Assembly (NCBI GenBank): GCA_002428995.1
Contig: DIYJ01000006.1
Coordinates: forward strand, 62,001-126,000
Origin: Flavobacteriales bacterium UBA6057
Lineage (GTDB): Bacteria; Bacteroidota; Bacteroidia; Flavobacteriales_G; Salibacteraceae
Reading direction: 5' to 3'
DNA length: 64,000 bases
Below, one piece after another: positions 1-6,365 of the stretch (position 1 is the stretch's first letter; each line of letters opens with the position of its first letter). The position numbers and the translations under genes were made by a program. Below the pieces are notes generated by a model, which was not told the DNA's origin, searched no databases, and saw only the letters and a list, made by a program, of their open reading frames with translations.

Positions 1-157
1 AAGCACTACAGTAAGTAGTTTTTTGGAGTCGCGCCTGGCTTCTCTGAATCCTGATGAGTTTTTCAAAACATTTTTTTGAGCATCCTCAATGCTGCTGACA
101 TACCCTTGTCACAAGACCAGTTTTCCTTCGCTCCAAATCATCAAAACATCAATCATT

Positions 158-529
158 ATGACCGTAAAGGAAGTGGCCGACCGACTCGTTGAGCTTTGTC
201 GGAAAGGAGAATTCAATCAGGCTGTAGAAGAGCTTTATGCTGAGAACATTGTGAGCCTTGAGCCAAAAGGTTCCAGAACTGAGCGTACAGAAGGACTGGC
301 AGATGTGAAGGTTAAGTCTGACATGTTTGCGAAGCAGACCATCAAAGTCAATTCGCTCGAAGTTTCGGATCCTATTGTAGCGGAGAATTTCTTCACCATC
401 GGACTCTACATGAACCTCGACATGCAGGATGCTCCACCCAAGATGCAGATGGACGAAATCTGCGTTTACCATGTGGTTGACGGCAAGATTGTCAACGAAC
501 AATTCTTCCACACGGTGCCGGCCGAATAG
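158..529 (+). CDS. SnoaL/NTF2-like small protein
   Basis: A 123-residue protein with the size and pattern of SnoaL-like (NTF2 fold) proteins. A helical N-terminus (VADRLVELCRKGEFNQAVEELY) comes before the phrase ENIVSLEP, and alternating strands end in VDGKIVNEQFF. The family forms small cone-shaped barrels used as cyclases, isomerases or ligand-binding domains. No catalytic residues can be assigned, so the substrate is unknown. The ATG at 158 is chosen because it starts directly at the first family-like helix; the in-frame ATG at 89 would add 23 residues with no domain character. No Shine-Dalgarno is visible, as is usual in Bacteroidota. It stands alone, 209 bases before the LiaF-like operon. 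Confidence 0.7.
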   Translation: MTVKEVADRLVELCRKGEFNQAVEELYAENIVSLEPKGSRTERTEGLADVKVKSDMFAKQTIKVNSLEVSDPIVAENFFTIGLYMNLDMQDAPPKMQMDEICVYHVVDGKIVNEQFFHTVPAE

Positions 530-715
530 GCCGCCTCTCAGAAACATGATACTCAGGGTCACACGGATGTTAGCTCATTCGTGTGATCCTTTGTGTTTTC
601 TGCCTTGCAGCGGAAATCGCGAATCATGATCCCATTCACCGACCGGTATATACCGCTCACCGACCTTGTTTCTACAGCTCATCGATTTGTTCTTTTCATG
701 GGGATAGACTCCCAA

Positions 716-723
716 TACATTTG
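716..723 (+). promoter_or_regulatory. Bacteroidota-type -7 promoter element
   Basis: TACATTTG matches the Bacteroidota sigma -7 consensus TAnnTTTG exactly and lies 15 bases before the ATG of the LiaF-like gene. A TTTG at 686-689 could be the -33 element, but its spacing (26 bases) is longer than usual. Inferred to drive the four-gene LiaF-like/DUF4288/kinase/regulator operon. Confidence 0.45.
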
Positions 724-738
724 ATCAAAATTCAAATC

Positions 739-1506
739 ATGGAAGTGCAAGACGATTCGAGGAACATCAGAAAGCGACCAGGCAGGAAGAGCTACTTTGG
801 TTTGTTCATCATCTTTCTGGGAGCATGGTGGTTGCTACACCGTGTGGAGCCAACTTTGGTTCCTGAGTGGGTTTTGACATGGCCGGTTCTGCTCATTGTA
901 TTGGGCTTTGTCAACCTGCTGAGCAACGGCTTTAGAAACTTTGGTGGTTACGTGCTGATGTTGGTTGGAGCCGCTTTTCTGGCACATCAACAGTTAGACT
1001 TTCCCGTTGACGTTGAGCGCTACTTGTGGCCGGTAATAGTGATCTTCATCGGTATTATCCTCTTGTTGAAACCAAAAAAAAAATGCCGTCCAAAATGGGG
1101 CAGGCGCTATGAGAGAGGCAAGAAGATTGAAGATGTAGATTTCGATGAGGTGGATGTGGATAGCTCCGATAAGCTCGATACACTAGCGGTGTTCAGTGCA
1201 GTGACCAAGGATGTGATCTCCAAGGATTTCAAGGGCGGAGACATTACAGCGGTGCTGGGTGGTATTGAGATCAATTTTGCCAACGCAGACATCTCGGGCA
1301 AAGCAGGCGAGATAGACCTCACGATTGTGATGGGAGGAGTGAAACTGATCGTTCCAAGGCACTGGGATGTGAAAATCAACACCACCAATATCGCAGGAGG
1401 AGTAGAGGATAAGCGCCAGTACTTCGCAGCAGATACAGCAGAGCACAAACACCTCACCATCAACGGCACCATCATCATGGGTGGAGTTGAGATTACAACC
1501 ATTTAA
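739..1506 (+). CDS. LiaF-like membrane protein (DUF5668-type TM region + LiaF C-terminal domain)
   Basis: 255 residues. Four closely packed membrane segments (about 20-37, 43-62, 68-84 and 94-110) match the LiaI/LiaF-type transmembrane region. A basic KPKKK patch follows, then a soluble C-terminal domain of repeated short strands (residues 150-255, with GGIEINF, MGGVKLIVP and MGGVEITT) as in LiaF-type cell-wall-active antibiotic response proteins. In Firmicutes LiaF inhibits its LiaS kinase and reports envelope damage; the same role here is inference, supported by the LytS/LytTR pair in the same operon. The ATG at 739 is preferred over an in-frame start at 583, which would add a non-membrane extension. 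A run of ten A (1074-1083) lies exactly between the membrane and soluble parts. Confidence 0.8.
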   Translation: MEVQDDSRNIRKRPGRKSYFGLFIIFLGAWWLLHRVEPTLVPEWVLTWPVLLIVLGFVNLLSNGFRNFGGYVLMLVGAAFLAHQQLDFPVDVERYLWPVIVIFIGIILLLKPKKKCRPKWGRRYERGKKIEDVDFDEVDVDSSDKLDTLAVFSAVTKDVISKDFKGGDITAVLGGIEINFANADISGKAGEIDLTIVMGGVKLIVPRHWDVKINTTNIAGGVEDKRQYFAADTAEHKHLTINGTIIMGGVEITTI

Positions 1507-1524
1507 TTGCCAAAACACAAGACC

Positions 1525-1869
1525 ATGAATTGGTACATAAGCAAACTCATTTTCAGAATCGTGGATCACGGCTCCAGCGCTGCTCAGTTTGATGAACAAT
1601 GGAGAATGATTCATGCAGCCTCAGAGCGGGAGGCGCTGGCCACTGCAAACCAGATCGGCCGGAAGGAAAGCGAACAAATACTGAAATCAAACGGTCAGTC
1701 GGTGCGATGGGAGTTCATTTGCGTCACCGATCTTCATCCTTTTACACACGATCTGAATGGAGCAGAGCTGTTTTCACGCATTGAACAACCAGACAATGAA
1801 TACCTCTACCTGCTTTCCAATAAAGCGAAAGCCCAACGCTATCCTGAAAATGAACCGCTAGAAGCATGA
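1525..1869 (+). CDS. DUF4288 domain-containing protein
   Basis: 114 residues matching the DUF4288 family: an N-terminal MNWY..KLIFRI strand, the QFDEQWRMI motif, an alpha helix with EREALATANQIG, and a late DLNGAELFSRIE segment. The function of the family is unknown. The ATG at 1525 gives the family-typical MNWY start; a TTG at 1507 would only add six residues. The gene starts 18 bases after the LiaF-like stop, and its stop overlaps the kinase start by four bases (ATGA at 1866), so it is an integral member of the operon. This suggests an accessory role in the envelope-sensing circuit, which is inference. Confidence 0.8.
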   Translation: MNWYISKLIFRIVDHGSSAAQFDEQWRMIHAASEREALATANQIGRKESEQILKSNGQSVRWEFICVTDLHPFTHDLNGAELFSRIEQPDNEYLYLLSNKAKAQRYPENEPLEA

Positions 1870-2906
1870 GCGTTTCAATCAACGTGAGTCGTTGGCACCT
1901 GATCCAGTTTGCGACCCTCGGGCTGCTTTGGTGCGGGTTTTACTCCACCATGCTCGAAACGGTTTTTGAGCTGCCATGGCAAAGTGCGTTGATTGAAAGT
2001 CTGATTGTGAACGCAGAAATTGCGTTGCTTGCCTTTGTATCCTACAAGGGCATTGTTTATTACCGGCCATCAAAGGATCGGTTTTGGTTTTATGTAGGCG
2101 TTGTCATTGCCCTTGGAGTGCTTGCAGTGTTCATCTTCGGTTCTATCCTCGGCTTGCTTTCCGGAACGGAATACATGAACACGGAGAGCTTCGAAAAACA
2201 CGCTCTGATCCACGGTGGAGTAGCCTTTTTGATTCACGCAGCTGTTGCAGGCTTTGCCATCCTGAAGAATGATTTAAAGGAGTCTGGAAGCGTTCAGAAG
2301 CGGCAGGAAGAATCAGAACGCATGGCCAGGGAAGCGGAACTGCTCAAACTCAGGCATCAGTTGCAGCCGCATTTTCTGTTCAATAGCCTCAATTCCATCA
2401 ATGCGCTCATCAGCGTGAAGCCAGAGCAGGCGAGGTCTATGATCCATCAGTTAAGCGCCTTCCTTCGGGGAACGCTCAAGGCGGATGACGTAAAAACCAT
2501 CGACCTGCATTCAGAGCTTGAATACATGCAGCTCTATCTGGACATTGAGAAAGTACGTTTTGGCCATCGGTTGAAAACTCGGATTGAAGGAGAGGAAAGC
2601 TGCGAGAAAGCTACCCTTCCAGCCCTGCTGTTGCAGCCGTTGATGGAGAACGCGATCAAGTTTGGATTGTATGGCACTACCGGAGAAGTGGAGATTGTGA
2701 TGAAAGCTCAGGTGCACGAAGGAATGCTCATCATTCAGGTCGTAAATCCAATCGATGAAGATGCCGACAGCCAGTCAGGTACTGGTTTTGGATTAACCTC
2801 CATCCGAAGAAGACTTCAGCTGATCTATGGACGAAACGACCTGCTGGAAACCGAGCGCACGAAAAACACTTTTAAAGCCACCATCAAAATCCCACAGTCA
2901 TCATGA
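1866..2906 (+). CDS. LytS-family membrane sensor histidine kinase
   Basis: 346 residues. Four predicted membrane helices (about 10-30, 38-62, 75-100 and 115-135) carry no recognisable sensor domain. A short coiled coil leads into the His_kinase domain (PF06580 type) with LQPHFLFNSLNSI; the phospho-acceptor is His169. The N-box is ENAIKFGL and the G-box is GTGFGLTSIRRRL. The usual DNG motif is replaced by VNP, as in some short LytS-like kinases, so ATP binding should be intact but atypical. It is translationally coupled at both ends (ATGA at 1866 with DUF4288 and ATGA at 2903 with the regulator). The LiaF-like protein upstream is the natural candidate to control it. Confidence 0.92.
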   Translation: MSVSINVSRWHLIQFATLGLLWCGFYSTMLETVFELPWQSALIESLIVNAEIALLAFVSYKGIVYYRPSKDRFWFYVGVVIALGVLAVFIFGSILGLLSGTEYMNTESFEKHALIHGGVAFLIHAAVAGFAILKNDLKESGSVQKRQEESERMAREAELLKLRHQLQPHFLFNSLNSINALISVKPEQARSMIHQLSAFLRGTLKADDVKTIDLHSELEYMQLYLDIEKVRFGHRLKTRIEGEESCEKATLPALLLQPLMENAIKFGLYGTTGEVEIVMKAQVHEGMLIIQVVNPIDEDADSQSGTGFGLTSIRRRLQLIYGRNDLLETERTKNTFKATIKIPQSS

Positions 2907-3625
2907 TAAAGGCCATTCTCATTGACGATGAACCCCTTGCTATAAGTGTGGTAAAAGAATACCTCGGCAATCATGAAGAAGTGGAAGTGGTCGCGGAGTG
3001 CAACGATGGATTCCAGGCCTTGAAGGCGATTGCGGAGCATAAGCCTGACTTGCTTTTCCTCGATGTTCAAATGCCCAAAATCTCAGGGTTGGAGTTGCTG
3101 GAATTGCTCGATGAGGTGCCTATGATCATCTTCACCACAGCCTTCGAAAAGCACGCCATCAAAGCGTTTGAGGCTAATGCCGTAGACTATCTGCTCAAGC
3201 CGTTCAGTCAGGATCGCTTTGATGAAGCGATGAACCGTTTGGCAACCCGACAGGGTGGACAACAGATGGAGGTACAGCGACTGATGAGCACGCAACAAGT
3301 GAATCGCATTGTGTTGAAAGACAGCGGCCGGATTCGCATTTTGCCACTGTCAGAGATTTCTGTCCTTGAAGCCGATGATGACTATGTGAAGATCAAAACC
3401 AAGGACGGTGCTTTCCTTAAAAAGGCCACCCTCAGTCACTATGAATCAAGCCTTCCCGAAAAGCAATTTGTCAGAGTGCATCGTTCATTCCTGCTGAATG
3501 TGCAATTCATTACCCGTATCGACCCTTATGAGAAAACGAGCCATGTAGCCGTACTCACCAGCGGGGAGCGTGTGCCGGTCAGTCGGTCCGGCTATCAGCG
3601 CTTGAAAGAGGTGCTTGGTATTTAA
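2903..3625 (+). CDS. LytTR-family response regulator
   Basis: 240 residues: a receiver domain (1-120) with the acidic pair DDE near the N-terminus, phospho-acceptor Asp54 (FLDVQMP), a conserved Thr (FTTAF) and Lys in LLKPF, then a LytTR DNA-binding domain (about 140-240) with the signature RVHRSFLLN. It is the cognate partner of the overlapping LytS kinase. Its targets are unknown; autoregulation of the LiaF-like operon is plausible but no binding repeat was assigned. The gene converges with the LysR gene 36 bases downstream. Confidence 0.93.
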   Translation: MIKAILIDDEPLAISVVKEYLGNHEEVEVVAECNDGFQALKAIAEHKPDLLFLDVQMPKISGLELLELLDEVPMIIFTTAFEKHAIKAFEANAVDYLLKPFSQDRFDEAMNRLATRQGGQQMEVQRLMSTQQVNRIVLKDSGRIRILPLSEISVLEADDDYVKIKTKDGAFLKKATLSHYESSLPEKQFVRVHRSFLLNVQFITRIDPYEKTSHVAVLTSGERVPVSRSGYQRLKEVLGI

Positions 3626-3627
3626 AG

Positions 3628-3652
3628 CGGATCAGTTTCGATCTGATTTGTT
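3628..3652. terminator. weak hairpin between convergent genes
   Basis: ATCAG and CTGAT (3631-3635 and 3643-3647) form a five-pair stem followed by TTTG, in the 36-base gap between the convergent LytTR and LysR genes. It may act as a weak bidirectional terminator. Confidence 0.3.
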
Positions 3653-3661
3653 GATTCAGCC

Positions 3662-4594
3662 TTAGCTGTCGTCATATTGCTCATACCACTCAAAGTGAGT
3701 CTTGATCATGTCGTCCTTGTGTTCACCCAGGAATTCCAGGTAAGCCTTTGCCACTGGAGATAGCTTCTTTTCCCGAAGCCAGATCAGGTTCCAGTGTGTC
3801 ACCAGCGGAAGCCCTGTGATGGGGATGATTTCCAATTCATTGTTTTGGAGCTCGTTGCGAATGCCAATCAGCGGCATCACCGAATAGCCCAAACCTGCGA
3901 GCACAGCTTGCTTTACCGCCTCATTGGACGTCAACTCGATGGATTTCTTAGGTGTGGCCGTATGACTGGCGATGAATTTTTCCATGGCCTGCCGGGTCGC
4001 AGACCCCTTTTCGCGGTAGATCAGTTGAATGCTCTCCAAAGGCTCTGCCTGCATTAGGGTAGAAGGGTCTTCGCTTCGGTATTTACGCGTCAGGTACAGG
4101 CGGTTTTCCAGTAATTCCACCCGGTCCACGTTCAGGTGATCCGGCATGACGGACACGAGTGCAAAATCTACTTCGTTGCGCTCCAGGTGTTGCAACACAA
4201 TCGATCGGTTGGTAACATCCATCACAAGTTCAACACCGGGATATCGCTTGGTGAAATCCGTCAGGAAGTAGGGCATCACATATTTACCGGTAGATACCAC
4301 TGCAATGTTCAATTGCCCAACCATCAATCCTTTGTAGGCCATGGTTTTGTTCGTGATTTCATGAACCTGATCCACAATGCTTCGGCTCGCCTCCGCGATT
4401 TCCTGGCCAAAATCGGTCACATAAAGCTGCCTGCCAATGACTTCAACCAGTGGCAAATCAAATTGCTGTTGCAGGTTTTTCAACTGGATAGAGACGGCCG
4501 GTTGTGTCAGGTGCAATTCATCGGCCGCCCGGCTAATGCTCTGCTTTTCTACCACTTTGAGGAAGACCCGAAGTTGGTGAAGCGTGAAATCCAT
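3662..4594 (-). CDS. LysR-family transcriptional regulator (CbbR/CysB-like)
   Basis: 310 residues with the LysR winged helix-turn-helix at the N-terminus (residues 1-60, with SISRAADELHLTQPAVSIQLKNL) and a substrate-binding effector domain (about 90-295). It is divergent from a small coiled-coil gene and the SbtA-type bicarbonate permease. In autotrophs LysR proteins such as CmpR/CbbR control inorganic carbon uptake, so control of the downstream permease is the simplest inference. The effector is unknown. A perfect inverted repeat with LysR T-N11-A spacing lies 30 bases upstream of its start. Confidence 0.9.
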   Translation of the reverse strand: MDFTLHQLRVFLKVVEKQSISRAADELHLTQPAVSIQLKNLQQQFDLPLVEVIGRQLYVTDFGQEIAEASRSIVDQVHEITNKTMAYKGLMVGQLNIAVVSTGKYVMPYFLTDFTKRYPGVELVMDVTNRSIVLQHLERNEVDFALVSVMPDHLNVDRVELLENRLYLTRKYRSEDPSTLMQAEPLESIQLIYREKGSATRQAMEKFIASHTATPKKSIELTSNEAVKQAVLAGLGYSVMPLIGIRNELQNNELEIIPITGLPLVTHWNLIWLREKKLSPVAKAYLEFLGEHKDDMIKTHFEWYEQYDDS

Positions 4595-4623
4595 AAATCA
4601 TGGTTTATGGCAAATTTGAAAAA

Positions 4624-4641
4624 CATTAATGAAATCTAATG
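4624..4641. promoter_or_regulatory. candidate LysR operator
   Basis: Perfect inverted repeat CATTA-N8-TAATG in the divergent region of the LysR gene, containing the T-N11-A pattern typical of LysR sites. It overlaps an ATG at 4629 that would otherwise start the small coiled-coil gene, which favours the later ATG at 4686 as the true start. Confidence 0.45.
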
Positions 4642-4685
4642 GGTTGATCTCATCACTTTTGCGGAAACATTTAAACGCAGATGTG

Positions 4686-4976
4686 ATGGAACAAGAACAG
4701 GTGAAGCTCATTGACAGCTGTTATCCCGCGCAGAAAGCCCGGGAGGTGATCATTTCACTACTCAATGAAAAGATCAAGTTTTTGAACCACCAGATTTTCA
4801 GTAACCAGGAACGCTCAGGAAACGTCACCAGCCACCTAGAGCAACGGGTGAAAGAACTCAAGGCTGAAAAAGAAAGACTACAGCAGTCCTTGGAAAAACT
4901 GGAACAAACCAACCACATGGTGGAAATCAACTGCGACATCAACATCCGCGTATTGGCTGAAGAGCCCTCCAGCTAG
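4686..4976 (+). CDS. small conserved coiled-coil protein of unknown function
   Basis: 96 residues with no recognised domain. A front part (QVKLIDSCYPAQKAREVIISL) resembles short Bacteroidota proteins that share an LIDG..SP..A.EVL.. start and an NFSSQERFG-like phrase, here FSNQERSG. The second half (about 55-80) is strongly charged coiled coil (RVKELKAEKERLQQSLEKL). The start is set at 4686 because the homology-like part begins here and the upstream ATG at 4629 falls within the putative LysR operator. It lies between the LysR regulator and the bicarbonate permease, in the same direction as the permease with a 103-base gap. It may be a cytoplasmic accessory protein; the function is unknown. Confidence 0.65.
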   Translation: MEQEQVKLIDSCYPAQKAREVIISLLNEKIKFLNHQIFSNQERSGNVTSHLEQRVKELKAEKERLQQSLEKLEQTNHMVEINCDINIRVLAEEPSS

Positions 4977-5079
4977 TCACTAGCTGCATTCTAAGCTTAC
5001 TTCTTTTTCATAACCTATCTACTATTTCCCTGGGAGAATTGTGTAAAAGCGAATCCTCCGCAGCAAAACACGACCCTAC

Positions 5080-6042
5080 ATGAGTCTGCAACTATTACTC
5101 GAAAACCTCACCAACCCTGCCTTACTGTTTTTCTTTCTCGGAATTCTCGCTGTTCAGTTGAAGAGCGATCTGGCCATCCCCGAGACCTCGTCCAAATTCA
5201 TATCACTTTACCTGCTGTTTTCCATTGGTTTTAAGGGAGGGCAGGAACTGGCACACAGCACGCTGGGCATGGACATCTTCATCATTCTCGCCTTTGGTGT
5301 GCTACTTGCACTCGCTGTGCCGCTTTACACCTTTTTGATCTTGAAGCAGCGACTCGGACCGTACAATGCCAGCGCCATTGCGGCCGCTTACGGTTCGGTA
5401 AGTGCGGTAACCTTTGTGACCGCTGTTTCCTTCCTCGATATGCATGAGGTGCATTACGGAGGATACATGGTGGCTGTGATGGCGCTGATGGAGGCTCCGG
5501 CCATCATTGTTGGTGTGCTGCTGCTCTCCGTGTTCAAGAAAGATTCTGAGAAGCATTTGAGCTTTGGTGAACTCCTGCAACACTCATTGACCAATGGTAG
5601 TGTGCTCTTGATCCTTGGCAGCCTCACCATTGGCTTCCTCGCCAGTGATGCTCAAGCGGAAGGGATTGCTCCGTTCACTTCGGATATTTTCAAGGGGTTC
5701 CTGGCCGTCTTTCTGCTTGATATGGGCATTGTAAGTGGCAAGAAGCTGTCTGCCTTCTGGAAGAACGGTTTCTTTCCGTTCGCCTTTGCGTTGGTCATTC
5801 CATTCGTGAACGGAGTGTCTGTGGCTTTCATCAGCGCTTTTGTGACCGAAAGTCATGGTGATCGACTGCTCTTCGCCATCCTCGCGGCCAGTGCTTCCTA
5901 CATTGCTGTGCCTGCCGCCATGAAACTGGCCGCTCCAAAAGCGAATCCAGGGCTTTACCTGCCCATGGCGCTTGCCATTACATTCCCCTTCAACATTACC
6001 CTGGGAATGCCACTCTACTTCTACATCATCGAATACCTCTAG
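5080..6042 (+). CDS. sbtA: SbtA-family sodium-dependent bicarbonate permease
   Basis: 320 residues, almost entirely hydrophobic, with about ten membrane helices. It matches the sodium-dependent bicarbonate transport family (SbtA, formerly DUF897), with the typical N-terminal phrase NPALLFFFLGILAVQLKSDL and the FKGGQEL segment. The two halves are related, and both carry Gly/Ser-rich breaks (AAAYGSVSAVTFVTA; AASASYIAVPAAM). In cyanobacteria SbtA imports bicarbonate with sodium and is controlled by the PII-like SbtB. No SbtB is adjacent here, but a LysR regulator and a coiled-coil protein are. A heterotroph could use it for anaplerotic carbon fixation, which is inference. Confidence 0.85.
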   Translation: MSLQLLLENLTNPALLFFFLGILAVQLKSDLAIPETSSKFISLYLLFSIGFKGGQELAHSTLGMDIFIILAFGVLLALAVPLYTFLILKQRLGPYNASAIAAAYGSVSAVTFVTAVSFLDMHEVHYGGYMVAVMALMEAPAIIVGVLLLSVFKKDSEKHLSFGELLQHSLTNGSVLLILGSLTIGFLASDAQAEGIAPFTSDIFKGFLAVFLLDMGIVSGKKLSAFWKNGFFPFAFALVIPFVNGVSVAFISAFVTESHGDRLLFAILAASASYIAVPAAMKLAAPKANPGLYLPMALAITFPFNITLGMPLYFYIIEYL

Positions 6043-6117
6043 CACCAGAGCTTCCTCTTGATTTCAGGTCTTCACCAGTAATGGTTGTGGTTGAACGTTC
6101 GTGAGAATGTCATTGCC

Positions 6118-6150
6118 GAGGTTTGGACGTTAGCGTCCAACCTCAGTTTT
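6118..6150 (+). terminator. hairpin terminator after the bicarbonate permease
   Basis: GAGGTTTGGACG (6118-6129), loop TTAG, then CGTCCAACCTC (6134-6144) form an eleven-pair stem with one bulged T, followed by AGTTTTGGG. It lies 75 bases after the permease stop. The rest of the 323-base gap up to 6365 holds no gene; a GC palindrome CGGCCTTGGCCG lies at 6335-6350, shortly before the next start. Confidence 0.6.
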
Positions 6151-6365
6151 GGGCTATGCGCATCCTTGCAGTTATCCGTGTTTTTACATCGCCAGTACAA
6201 TGATGCGTATCACTGGCTCAAGGTTCTCCAGCCATTGAGGCGTTACGGTCAACCTTTGAAATGAAGGTCAGGCGCAGCGATCGGGCGTTCCAGCCTTTTT
6301 ATACCCAAATGTTCAAACAACACAATGATGTAATCGGCCTTGGCCGGAAAACACACTTATGACTT

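Noticed and set aside
1..157. Possible gene end at the left edge
   Set aside because: No convincing reading frame is visible in these bases.
149..562. Minus-strand 137-codon frame opposite the SnoaL-like gene
   Set aside because: Fully antisense to a gene with clear domain character and has no family features itself.
1107..1502. Minus-strand frames opposite the LiaF-like C-terminus
   Set aside because: Composition (Ser/Thr/Pro-rich) is what the complement of Gly/Val/Asp codons gives; no domain.
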